Below are positions 35,953 to 46,329 of a DNA stretch of 64,000 nucleotides, piece by piece. Position numbers and translations under genes: made by a program. The stretch's first letter is position 1, and every line of letters starts with the position of its first letter. Source of the DNA: Flavobacterium psychrotolerans (GTDB lineage Bacteria; Bacteroidota; Bacteroidia; Flavobacteriales; Flavobacteriaceae). The notes beneath the pieces are model-generated. The model had not been told where the DNA came from, made no database searches, and was given only the letters and a program-made list of their open reading frames with translations. The DNA is taken from assembly GCF_003097635.1 (NCBI RefSeq), contig NZ_QCZI01000008.1, forward strand, positions 62,001-126,000, written 5' to 3'.

Positions 35953-37125
35953 TTATTCTGGGATGGATGCAATATCGGTTTCCCAAAGCGCTAAAGTACG
36001 CAACAATCCCAAGACTTCAGAAATTTCTTCCTTTGAATTATAACTATGCAGGCAAAATCGCAAACGCTCTTGCCCTTCAGGAACGGTGGGCGATAAGATT
36101 GCCTTCACATCAAAGCCTTTGTCTTGGATTTGTTTGGCTATGGATTTCACCTTTTCGTTTCCGGGTATTATAGCTGACTGGATGGCCGATTTACTTCTTA
36201 CAAAAAGAGGTTTTATCCCCAATATATTTTTTTCCTGATTGAAATGAATGCAATTCTCCCGTAATTTTTGAATATCTGTTCCATTTTCCAAATGTTGATA
36301 CGCCACTAAAATGGTAGCAACGGAATGTGGCGAAAGTCCTGTTGTATAAATGAAACTGCGTGTAAAATTCACTAAATATTCTTTCAAAGTCGCTGAACCT
36401 AATATTGCAGCGCCGTGACAACCCAATCCTTTTCCGAATGTCATGATTCTTGCAAAAAAACTATTCTGCAATTGCAATTCTTGTACTAATCCTTGTCCGT
36501 TTGCTCCAAAAACACCCAGTGCATGTGCTTCGTCGATGACCAATCGACAATTGTATTTTTGGGATAGTTGTGCCAATTGTTCCAAATCGGGAGAATCTCC
36601 ATCCATAGAGAAAACGCTTTCGGTAACGATGTAGATTTCGACAAGTTGGGTTTGACAACGTAAAAGCAATTTTTCTAAATCTTCATAATCGTTATGCTGA
36701 TATTTATAGGACTTAGCATGAGACAATTGGATGCCGTCTCTAATGGAAGCATGGCTCAATTCATCGTATAGGATAAAATCCCCTTTTTGGGGAACGGAAC
36801 TAAAAAACCCAACGTTGGCATCGTATCCGGAATTGAAAATTAACGTTGCTTCACTTTGATGAAATTTGGAGATGTAATTTTCTGTTTCTTGGTAAAGCAA
36901 ATGATTCCCGGAAATTAGTCGGGAACCGGTGGCACCATTTTGAATGAAGTTATTATCGGTTAAATATCGATGTGTTTTGTCGAAAATGGTTTTTGATTTA
37001 GCAAATCCTATATAATCATTGGAAGAAAAATCAATGCCCTTGTTGTTTGACTGCAATTGCCTCAAAGCATTGTTTTGTTTTCGAATTTCTAGTTTTTCTG
37101 AAAGATTTTTCGGGAATTTTTTCAT
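35953..37125 (-). CDS. alpha-oxoamine synthase, BioF-like (8-amino-7-oxononanoate synthase)
   Basis: PLP-dependent fold-type I enzyme, 390 aa. Landmarks: FSSNDYIGFAKS, GATGSRLISGNHLLYQETE, FNSGYDANVGFFSS, the PLP-contacting VIDEAHALGVFGANGQG, and the catalytic Lys in MTFGKGLGCHGAAILG. This group condenses acyl-CoA/ACP with an amino acid. BioF (biotin) is the nearest label, but other biotin genes are absent from the window, so another acyl-amino-ketone product is possible. The start ATG overlaps the stop of the upstream membrane-protein gene as ATGA, so translation is probably coupled. Confidence 0.8.
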   Translation of the reverse strand: MKKFPKNLSEKLEIRKQNNALRQLQSNNKGIDFSSNDYIGFAKSKTIFDKTHRYLTDNNFIQNGATGSRLISGNHLLYQETENYISKFHQSEATLIFNSGYDANVGFFSSVPQKGDFILYDELSHASIRDGIQLSHAKSYKYQHNDYEDLEKLLLRCQTQLVEIYIVTESVFSMDGDSPDLEQLAQLSQKYNCRLVIDEAHALGVFGANGQGLVQELQLQNSFFARIMTFGKGLGCHGAAILGSATLKEYLVNFTRSFIYTTGLSPHSVATILVAYQHLENGTDIQKLRENCIHFNQEKNILGIKPLFVRSKSAIQSAIIPGNEKVKSIAKQIQDKGFDVKAILSPTVPEGQERLRFCLHSYNSKEEISEVLGLLRTLALWETDIASIPE

Positions 37126-37649
37126 GAATTTGGTTTTTCTATCCATTTAGAATTTCCTTTTTCGGTAGCATCAAGAAAATTGATGTGCAGTTTTTCAGCA
37201 ACCATTTCAGCAAATTTAAAGGCTAAATCTTTTTCTTCTGAATAGCACATATTATAATATTTATTGGCTCTATACCAAAGGTCAATTAGGTAAATCTCGT
37301 CTTCATTTTTGGAAATTGATACATATTTGAGTTCTGGAATTTCAGTTTTGAAGTTGACAGAGAAAAACCCAAGGAAATATCTAGAAATTAATTTGCTATT
37401 GGCGGTATCAATTAAGATAGTAAGTCTTACAGAAAAATAAATACCTCCAACAAGACATATCATCGCTACCATAATATTCTTATTAAAAAATTCAGCTTCA
37501 TCTGGATCCAGTCTGGAATAATGCTGTAAAAATACAATACATAGAATAGCACGCACTGCAAACGCATAGAATAGACCCGAAACAATGATTTTCCAAAGTG
37601 AATTCTTTGGCTGAGAAACAATTAATTCAAATTCATTTCTTTCTTTCAT
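37122..37649 (-). CDS. membrane protein of unknown function, coupled to BioF-like gene
   Basis: 175 aa from ATG 37649. Two hydrophobic segments (IIVSGLFYAFAVRAILCIVFL, about 20-40, and MVAMICLVGGIYFSVRLTILI, about 60-80) are separated by a short loop. A cytoplasmic or periplasmic region with YFLGFFSVNFKTEIPELKYVSI follows, similar in style to PH-like membrane proteins. No family was recognised. It precedes and overlaps the BioF-like gene by four bases (ATGA), which suggests joint expression. Confidence 0.7.
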   Translation of the reverse strand: MKERNEFELIVSQPKNSLWKIIVSGLFYAFAVRAILCIVFLQHYSRLDPDEAEFFNKNIMVAMICLVGGIYFSVRLTILIDTANSKLISRYFLGFFSVNFKTEIPELKYVSISKNEDEIYLIDLWYRANKYYNMCYSEEKDLAFKFAEMVAEKLHINFLDATEKGNSKWIEKPNS

Positions 37650-37663
37650 ACCCAAAAATAAAA

Positions 37664-37689
37664 AAAGCCAAACAATAATGCTTGGCTTT
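37664..37689 (-). terminator. terminator after atpC
   Basis: Arms aaagccaa (37664-37671) and ttggcttt (37682-37689) with a 10-base loop, followed on the minus strand by TTTTTTATTTTT. It lies 22 bp after the atpC stop. Confidence 0.75.
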
Positions 37690-37710
37690 CTGTTTTTATT
37701 TCGAATTTAT

Positions 37711-37992
37711 TTAGTCTACTAAAACAATTACTTTGTTGTCTTTCATCTCAATGGTTCCAGAGGTGATGGCAAGTGTGTAATTTTGATCGTTTACTTTAGT
37801 GAATTCACCTTCTATTTCCTTATTAAAAAGAAAACTTGGAGCAACCATTTTTATAACGCCTTCTTTTAGAGTAGCCACTATAGGCGCATGGTGATTCAAT
37901 ATTTGAAAACTACCCTCAACTCCCGGCAGAGAAACCGAGGTTACTTCTCCTGAAAATAATTTTGCTTCGGGTGATACTATTTCTAATAACAT
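37711..37992 (-). CDS. atpC: ATP synthase F1 subunit epsilon
   Basis: 93 aa, short form with only the N-terminal beta-sandwich of epsilon: MLLEIVSPEAKLFSGEVTSVSLPG, EGSFQILNHHAPIVATLKEG. The regulatory C-terminal helical hairpin found in longer epsilons is missing, as is usual in this phylum. It links gamma to the c-ring in the F1Fo complex. The frame is open 17 codons upstream through AT-rich repeats, but MLLEIVSP is the standard N-terminus. Second gene of an atpD-atpC pair. Confidence 0.93.
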   Translation of the reverse strand: MLLEIVSPEAKLFSGEVTSVSLPGVEGSFQILNHHAPIVATLKEGVIKMVAPSFLFNKEIEGEFTKVNDQNYTLAITSGTIEMKDNKVIVLVD

Positions 37993-38061
37993 ATTTTTTA
38001 ATTGATAATTGATAATTAACAATGGATAATTGTCAATTGTCAACTGTTAATTGTCCTTTAA
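37993..38061. repeat. short AT-rich repeats between atpD and atpC
   Basis: The 69-bp spacer is built from AATTGAT/AATTGAC-like words in both orientations (ttgataattgataattaac, then ggataattgtcaattgtcaa), so it can fold. Similar low-complexity spacers occur between flavobacterial genes. No coding function. Confidence 0.5.
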
Positions 38062-39687
<1,626 letters not shown>

Positions 39688-39771
39688 TACTTTTTCTATA
39701 AAAAATGAAGTAATTTTTGAAGCATTGTTTGCAAACAGGAATTTAATCAATGAAAATGTTTGTTAAACAAA

Positions 39772-39803
39772 AAAAACCACCACATTGGGGTGCGGTGGTT
39801 TTT
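39772..39803 (-). terminator. terminator after SGNH lipoprotein gene
   Basis: Arms aaaaaccacc (39772-39781) and ggtggttttt (39794-39803) around a 12-base loop, 22 bp past the stop at 39825 on the minus strand. Confidence 0.8.
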
Positions 39804-39824
39804 GGAAATATCATTTGGCTCTTT

Positions 39825-41279
39825 TTACAAAGAAGCAGGATATAAAATTCTATAATCTGCCAGACTAACACCCTTTAGATTTGAACTGTATTTTTTATTA
39901 ATGGCTTCAATAAATTTGTTTGCAATCAAAGCATAACCTCTTGGGCTTGGATGAACGCCATCAAGAGAGAACGCTCCGCCGGTTACATAAGCAGATGTCA
40001 CTAAAAAACTATTGGCTACGATTCCACCGCTAATTAGTTGATTCATGATTACCTTAGTGTCTACGAATGCCAATCCATTTGTGGTGGCATTGTTTTGTAT
40101 GGTAACATTATAAGCATCAGTCGCTGTTCGAACTTCGTCAATTTCTTCTTTTGAAAGTACCCATTTATCGGCTAGAGGAACTGAAACACCGTTTACATAT
40201 AATGGATTTCCTCCAATTGTTGTTCCAATAAAATTTCGGGCAGGCAAAACAACCAAGTCATCTGAAGTTGCTTGTCTGTATGACGGTATTCCATAAGCAG
40301 TTAAAGGAGTTAAATAACTGTCTTCAATGACAACAGCGTTGCCATTTCCTGGATGAAACGCGATGGTTCTTTTAGCTGCTTCGGCTGGTGAGATTAAACC
40401 AAGAGATAATACATATTGGATTCCTCCATTGTATTTTCCATAACCGGTTGTAGTATTCATCAAAAGTGCGATAGTGGAAGCGTCAAGTGGTAGCGGATTG
40501 TAAGGCACTGTTGTGAAATATGGCAAAGTATTAACGTATGGCAAATTTGCAACAACACCTTTACGTCCACCTGCGGTAAGTTGGGTCACCATTCCCGTAT
40601 ATACCGCCTCAAAAGTAGTTGGTGGTGTAATATCATTTCCTAAGGTTGCATCTTGAGACGTTGGAACCCCACCATTTGTGGCATATCCTAAAACGTCATT
40701 TCCGCCAATCCACAAAGAGAAGAAAGTTGGCGTTTGTGCCAAAGCATCTCCTAGAACGGTTGCAGTCGTGGATGAAGCAAATCTTCCAAAATAGGGATTT
40801 GCAGATGCGTAGCCCGAATATGTTAAGTGAAAACTTTTTGCGCCCGGAATCCCCAAATTGTTGTAACTCCCAGTTAAATGGTCGGTAATTGCAGTAGTTG
40901 TAACCCCCGAAACATTAACGGGAGCTGCACCATTGAAATACAATCTTGTTGGAAATTGTGGAATTTGGTTTCCACCCATTGAAAACCCTCCAATATCGTC
41001 TTTCGTATATGGGATTTTGAAATCGCCCCCACCAACAAGTGCAAATTGTTGCGCCATAATGTTGGTATAGGCACCAGCCTGCCCTGTTTTGAATAATGCA
41101 TTATCGCTAAATCCTGCTGCAAATGAATCCCCTAAGGCAACAAATTTTGAGAAATCGGCTGTTCCCGCTGTAAGTGGTAACCCGTCTGATGAATTTGAAA
41201 CCGTAGTGACTGCATCATCATTATTACATGCTACAAAGGTTAACGAAACCAATAATAGCCATTTGAAATTTTTCATCAT
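39825..41279 (-). CDS. SGNH/GDSL hydrolase lipoprotein
   Basis: 484 aa. Lipobox TFVAC gives a lipidated Cys at about 18. SGNH blocks are present: block I FVALGDSFAAG (catalytic Ser), block II around NNLGIPGAKS, block III WIGGNDVLG (Asn), and block V DGVHPSPRGYALIAN (Asp/His). These enzymes are esterases or lipases; substrate unknown. It is 33 bp downstream of the TonB-dependent receptor gene and on the same strand, so the pair likely works together at the outer membrane, for example in uptake or release of an ester-linked lipid or acyl compound. That role is inference. Confidence 0.87.
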   Translation of the reverse strand: MMKNFKWLLLVSLTFVACNNDDAVTTVSNSSDGLPLTAGTADFSKFVALGDSFAAGFSDNALFKTGQAGAYTNIMAQQFALVGGGDFKIPYTKDDIGGFSMGGNQIPQFPTRLYFNGAAPVNVSGVTTTAITDHLTGSYNNLGIPGAKSFHLTYSGYASANPYFGRFASSTTATVLGDALAQTPTFFSLWIGGNDVLGYATNGGVPTSQDATLGNDITPPTTFEAVYTGMVTQLTAGGRKGVVANLPYVNTLPYFTTVPYNPLPLDASTIALLMNTTTGYGKYNGGIQYVLSLGLISPAEAAKRTIAFHPGNGNAVVIEDSYLTPLTAYGIPSYRQATSDDLVVLPARNFIGTTIGGNPLYVNGVSVPLADKWVLSKEEIDEVRTATDAYNVTIQNNATTNGLAFVDTKVIMNQLISGGIVANSFLVTSAYVTGGAFSLDGVHPSPRGYALIANKFIEAINKKYSSNLKGVSLADYRILYPASL

Positions 41280-41311
41280 AATTTTATATTTATATATTTT
41301 GACTAAACTAA

Positions 41312-44206
41312 TTAAGGATTAATTGTCCAAGAAGCAAAAACTTGCGTTCCAATTGCACCAGCTCCTAATACTTGGGCATATTCTTTTCCGCCAAGATTAG
41401 CGCCTCCAATTTTTAGCGTCGATTTTAATTTTGGAATGCTATAATTAATTTGTGCGTCAATTACAGTTGCCTCAGCAATCATACCATCAGCAAAAGTAGA
41501 TTGCCATAAATATTGGCTATTCCATCTACCACTAACATTAAATCCGAAATTTTTAAATAATTTATCATTCCCTAAAGACACTTTCACTCTTTGTTTTGGA
41601 GTGTTGAAGCCGGCCTCAAAACTCGGATCTTTGGCTTGGTCGAAATCAAATTGAGAATAATTGTAGTTTGCTCCTAATTCAAAATCGGCTATTATTTTTT
41701 TCGAAAGTCCAATTCCAAGACCCATGGATTTGATTTCGATGTCGGTATTGGTGTATAATTGGTATTCTCTGAAATCCCCTACGGCAAGAGCGTAAGCCGA
41801 ATGGTTTGTTGATGTGTCTGGGGCATCAACAGCTGTACCATAATACGGTGTTACAACAGAAAGATTTCCTATGAAATTATTATAGATATTATAATAGCCA
41901 TTAATATCAAAAGAAAAGCCTTCAAAACTACCTCTATATCCTAAATCAATAGATTTTACAGTTTCTGGTTTTACTAATGGTGCATTTGCTTTTTTCAATA
42001 AAGCAGCAGCATTTGCTAGACCTGGAGAATTTATTGAACCCGCTAGTGGAAGATTTGTCGGATAAGTCGCGTCAAATTCCGCATAAGATGCTTTTGTGTA
42101 TGAATTATAATAAGCGTCAGATCCATTCAAAGTTTTGGTATTTGAACCATTTAGCTCGATTTGTCCTAAAGTCGATATTTCGCCACTGCCGTTGATGTTA
42201 TTCCCCCTGGTTTCAGAAAACCTTGTTAAATTGTCCGGAGCAGAACCAATTAGGACACGACTTCCGATATCAAAACCAATATATTGGTCTTGCGTACTTG
42301 GATTTCTAAAACCGGTTTGAAATGAACCTCTGAAATTATGACTTTTTTGTTCTCCTGCCGAATATACAAATGAAATTCTTGGAGAATAATTACCGTCAAA
42401 GTTTTTCGCTTTGTCATAACGTACCGATCCTGTTAATTTTAATCGGTCTTCCATTAATTTTTTCTGAACTTGAGTGTAGATTCCATATTCATTATAATTA
42501 ATTGAGCTTAGTGCATCTGTGTAAATTCGACCGTGAGAATTCAATTCATACAATCGATAAGAACCTCCAACTTGAATTTCAGCAAATTTAACAACATCTT
42601 TGAAATTATAATTGGCATCGGAATGGTATATTCTTGAATTATCAACCAATTTCGAACCGGATAATATATTTGGGTTGGAAGTAACATCTTTAAATGCTTT
42701 AACAAATTCCGGCGTTCCAGCTGCATACCTTATTCCATTTGCCGCTGTTGGATTTGCAGGATCTACATAAGGTGTTAATCCTAGACCGGCTGGCGAAATG
42801 TTGTAATCAGCAAAATTTCTCGCTCCTTTATGTGCATCATTTGGCGTTTGCCCTAATAATAAAGTTGATAGTGCATACGCTTTTCCGTAATCAGTAAACC
42901 AGTTTTTATCTGCTTTCCAAGTTCTATTGATGTTAAGAGCAGTAAAAGTCATGTCATATGAATTCCCCCCATCCTCTGTAGTTGTGTAGCCTCTTACAAA
43001 AAAGTTTTTGCCTTTAAATTCGATTTTATGTTGCTCCATAAAAAAGTTATTTAAATAATATTTACTTGCTCCTTGATAAACGGTATTTCCAATACCAAAC
43101 TTACTTTGCCATATGATTTCAAAATCATTGGCAAACGGTTTAAAATGTAAAGAGAAATCAACTTTGGCATTACTTACTTTATTGTCTGTCAAATCCGTTT
43201 CGTTATAACCTGTTCTTGATATCTTATCGTTTGGCAATGTTGCTGCCTTAATTCTTACTGACGCCTCATCTCCATAAACATTTATTCCGTCATAGCCATA
43301 GTGGCTTCTATCTCTTCCGTTAACTGTTATATCATTATAATTTGTTGCGTACCAATCGGTACCATTCATGAAACTAAAATTGGCTTTTGCAGCAAATTTT
43401 GAACTAAAAGCATGAGCTACTCTTATTCCATAATCATAATAATCGTTTGTGCCAGCAGCATGTTGACTGGTTTGACCATATTTTGCATAAGCAGTTATCC
43501 CTTGGCTTGTAAATGGATTTTTACTGTTCATGAATAAGATTCCATTAAATGCATTGGCACCATACAAAGCTGAGGATGCCCCGGGTAACAATTCTACACT
43601 TTGAACATCAATTTCAGAAATTCCGATTAAGTTTCCTAAAACAAAGTTCAGCAATGGAGAAGAATTGTCCATGCCATCCACTAACTGCATAAAACGCGTA
43701 TTGGCAACGGTTGCAAAGCCACGCGTGTTTATGGATTTGAATGACATACTACTGGTATTCATTTGAACCTCTTTCAGGTTTTCTAAACCGTCATAAAAGG
43801 ATGGTGAAGCTGTTTTTTTGATATCCTTAATACTCATTCTCTCGATGGTTACGGGGGATTCTTTTACTTTTTCTGGTGTTCTTGAAGCAGAAACAACAAT
43901 TTCATTCAGTCGTGTTTCTTCATTGGTGAGTTTTATATTTATTTTTTGATCTTCAGATGAAATACTTATCTTTTGAGATTCATAACCTACGCTGGAAACT
44001 TCGATAGTAAAGGGTAGTTTTTTGGAAGAATTCAAAATAAATTTACCATCGCTATCGGTTATTGTACTAGCGTCACCACCAACAATTTTAATATTGGCTT
44101 CAGAAATAGGCTGTTTATTACCATTGGTAACGGAACCTGAAATTGTGTTTTGAGCGAAAGTAATGCCGAAAAAAAACAATGACAAAATAAATAAATACAC
44201 TTTCAT
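41312..44206 (-). CDS. TonB-dependent outer-membrane receptor
   Basis: 964 aa. Signal peptide MKVYLFILSLFFFGITFAQ, then a carboxypeptidase-regulatory-like domain (NTISGSVTNGNKQPISEANI, about 20-105), a plug domain (about 110-240: ESPVTIERMSIKDI, LELLPGASSALYGANAFNG-like segment), and a 22-strand-type barrel. It lacks a SusD partner nearby, so it is not a typical glycan-utilisation SusCD pair. The following gene encodes an SGNH hydrolase lipoprotein. Energy would come from TonB-ExbBD; the ligand is unknown. Start 44206 is chosen for the signal peptide. Confidence 0.92.
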   Translation of the reverse strand: MKVYLFILSLFFFGITFAQNTISGSVTNGNKQPISEANIKIVGGDASTITDSDGKFILNSSKKLPFTIEVSSVGYESQKISISSEDQKINIKLTNEETRLNEIVVSASRTPEKVKESPVTIERMSIKDIKKTASPSFYDGLENLKEVQMNTSSMSFKSINTRGFATVANTRFMQLVDGMDNSSPLLNFVLGNLIGISEIDVQSVELLPGASSALYGANAFNGILFMNSKNPFTSQGITAYAKYGQTSQHAAGTNDYYDYGIRVAHAFSSKFAAKANFSFMNGTDWYATNYNDITVNGRDRSHYGYDGINVYGDEASVRIKAATLPNDKISRTGYNETDLTDNKVSNAKVDFSLHFKPFANDFEIIWQSKFGIGNTVYQGASKYYLNNFFMEQHKIEFKGKNFFVRGYTTTEDGGNSYDMTFTALNINRTWKADKNWFTDYGKAYALSTLLLGQTPNDAHKGARNFADYNISPAGLGLTPYVDPANPTAANGIRYAAGTPEFVKAFKDVTSNPNILSGSKLVDNSRIYHSDANYNFKDVVKFAEIQVGGSYRLYELNSHGRIYTDALSSINYNEYGIYTQVQKKLMEDRLKLTGSVRYDKAKNFDGNYSPRISFVYSAGEQKSHNFRGSFQTGFRNPSTQDQYIGFDIGSRVLIGSAPDNLTRFSETRGNNINGSGEISTLGQIELNGSNTKTLNGSDAYYNSYTKASYAEFDATYPTNLPLAGSINSPGLANAAALLKKANAPLVKPETVKSIDLGYRGSFEGFSFDINGYYNIYNNFIGNLSVVTPYYGTAVDAPDTSTNHSAYALAVGDFREYQLYTNTDIEIKSMGLGIGLSKKIIADFELGANYNYSQFDFDQAKDPSFEAGFNTPKQRVKVSLGNDKLFKNFGFNVSGRWNSQYLWQSTFADGMIAEATVIDAQINYSIPKLKSTLKIGGANLGGKEYAQVLGAGAIGTQVFASWTINP

Positions 44207-44424
44207 TAGGTTGTGATTTTGTTGGTTTATGTCGCCAAAGTACAATTTTTTTTAATATTATTAAAAAAAGCGCCAATATTATTTGATAATTGCCATTTAT
44301 TTTGATGATTTTTAGTTATTTAGCATCACTTCGTTTTTTAAATTTTTATTAACGTTTATGGGTAATCAATATGTAAAATGGTATGCACGCCTATAAAACA
44401 GGAATAAATTTAAATTATTCACAA

Positions 44425-44455
44425 AAAAAGCGTTCACTTTAGGCGAACGCTTTTT
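44425..44455 (-). terminator. terminator after glmS
   Basis: Perfect 11-bp arms aaaaagcgttc (44425-44435) and its complement (44445-44455), loop of 9, followed by Ts on the minus strand. 20 bp past the glmS stop. Confidence 0.85.
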
Positions 44456-44475
44456 ATAAAAAATGGAACTGTAAA

Positions 44476-46320
44476 TTATTCTACAGTAACTGATTTAGCC
44501 AGATTTCGAGGTTGATCTACGTTACATCCTCTCATTACTGCAATATGATAGGAGAGTAATTGCAATGGAATTGTAGTTAATAGGGGTGAAAGGGCATCCG
44601 AAGTATCTGGAATTTCAATCACATAATCCGCTAATTCACGAACTTGCGTATCGCCTTTCGTAACCACTGCAATAATTTTCCCGCTTCTTGATTTAATTTC
44701 CTGAATGTTACTTACCACTTTGTCATAATGTCCTTGCTTTGGGGCAATAACCACAACAGGCATGTGTTCGTCAATTAAAGCGATTGGACCGTGTTTCATT
44801 TCTGCAGCGGGATAGCCTTCTGCATGAATATAGGATATTTCTTTTAATTTTAGAGCTCCCTCTAAAGCCACCGGGAAATTATATCCTCTACCTAAATAAA
44901 GGCAATTCGGAGCATCTTTAAAGATGGTAGCAATTTCTTTCGCTTTATCATTTGTCCCTAATGCCTCTGCCACTTTATCAGGAATAAGTTCTAATTCTTG
45001 AAGATACCTGTGAAAATCGGAATTGGTAAGTGTTCCTTTTGCTTTTGCCAAGCGCAAAGCAATCATGGCTAAAACGGTAATCTGAGTCGTAAATGCTTTC
45101 GTTGAAGCCACGCCAATTTCAGGGCCGGCATGAGTATATGCCCCGGCATGAGTTTCTCTAGAAATGGAGGACCCTACAACGTTGCAAACTCCAAATACAA
45201 ATGCTCCTTTTTCTTTAGCTAATTTAATTGCCGCAAGAGTATCGGCCGTTTCTCCTGATTGGGATATGGCAATTACAACATCATTTTTGTTGATAATTGG
45301 GTTTCTGTATCTAAATTCGGAAGCATATTCAACCTCTACTGATATCCGGGCAAATTCCTCAATGATATATTCAGCAACTAAACCGGCATGCCATGATGTT
45401 CCACAAGCTACTATTACAATCCTTTCTGCATTTAGGAATTTTTCTAAATTATCCTCTACACCAGCCATTTGGATAAGACCAAGATTAGCGTGAAGTCTTC
45501 CTCTATAGGTATCTTTAATTACACTGGGTTGTTCGAATATTTCTTTTAACATGAAATGATCGTAACCTCCTTTTTCTATTTGTTCCAGATTCATTTTCAA
45601 TTCCTGTACATAAGGATCGACCAATGAATCGTCTTTGATTTTTCTAATTTTCAAAGGTTTATTGAGCCCTACAACTGCCATTTCCTCATCCTCAAGATAG
45701 ATGGCGTTTGATGTATATTCAATAAATGGCGAAGCATCCGAAGCTATGAAGAATTCATTTTCCCCAACGCCTATTGCCAGTGGGCTACCTAATCTTGCAA
45801 CAATAATCTCGTCAGGATTTTTTTTGTCAAAAACACAAATCGCGTAGGCTCCGACTACTTGGTTTAATGCCACCTGAACTGCTTTCCCTAATTTCAAATT
45901 ATCTTTTTTCTGAACTTCCTCAATTAAGTTAACCAGAACTTCGGTATCGGTATCAGAATGAAAAATGTAGCCTCTTTTTATTAATTCTTTTTTTAATGGA
46001 GCATAATTTTCAATGATTCCATTGTGAATGATAGCCAAATTTCCAGAATTAGACAAATGGGGATGTGAGTTTACATCATTAGGAACTCCGTGTGTTGCCC
46101 AACGGGTATGACCCATTCCTATATTTCCGTTTAAGGTAATCTCTTTTGATATATCTTCCAAATCTGAAACTTTCCCTTTTGTTTTGGAAAGTTTTAAATC
46201 AGAACCGTCAAATAAAATTAATCCCGCACTATCATACCCTCTATATTCCAGTCTTTTCAGTCCTTTAATAATGATCGGGTACGCTTCTCTAAATCCTATG
46301 TATCCTACTATTCCACACAT
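44476..46320 (-). CDS. glmS: glutamine-fructose-6-phosphate aminotransferase (isomerizing)
   Basis: 614 aa enzyme making glucosamine-6-phosphate for peptidoglycan and LPS. N-terminal glutaminase domain begins MCGIVGYIG with catalytic Cys2, RGYDSAG and HTRWATHG. Two SIS domains follow (ACGTSWHAG, ISQSGETADT and GRGYNFPVALEGALKLKE). The C-terminus is NLAKSVTVE, as expected. It is last in an operon after the glgA-like and DUF4270 genes (10-bp gap). No glmS ribozyme is expected or seen. Confidence 0.97.
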   Translation of the reverse strand: MCGIVGYIGFREAYPIIIKGLKRLEYRGYDSAGLILFDGSDLKLSKTKGKVSDLEDISKEITLNGNIGMGHTRWATHGVPNDVNSHPHLSNSGNLAIIHNGIIENYAPLKKELIKRGYIFHSDTDTEVLVNLIEEVQKKDNLKLGKAVQVALNQVVGAYAICVFDKKNPDEIIVARLGSPLAIGVGENEFFIASDASPFIEYTSNAIYLEDEEMAVVGLNKPLKIRKIKDDSLVDPYVQELKMNLEQIEKGGYDHFMLKEIFEQPSVIKDTYRGRLHANLGLIQMAGVEDNLEKFLNAERIVIVACGTSWHAGLVAEYIIEEFARISVEVEYASEFRYRNPIINKNDVVIAISQSGETADTLAAIKLAKEKGAFVFGVCNVVGSSISRETHAGAYTHAGPEIGVASTKAFTTQITVLAMIALRLAKAKGTLTNSDFHRYLQELELIPDKVAEALGTNDKAKEIATIFKDAPNCLYLGRGYNFPVALEGALKLKEISYIHAEGYPAAEMKHGPIALIDEHMPVVVIAPKQGHYDKVVSNIQEIKSRSGKIIAVVTKGDTQVRELADYVIEIPDTSDALSPLLTTIPLQLLSYHIAVMRGCNVDQPRNLAKSVTVE

Positions 46321-46329
46321 AATTTTTGA

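Noticed and set aside
44207-44475. glmS-type ribozyme or other RNA element near glmS
   Set aside because: This spacer is downstream of glmS, whose upstream gap is only 10 bp; it holds only the glmS terminator and AT-rich sequence.
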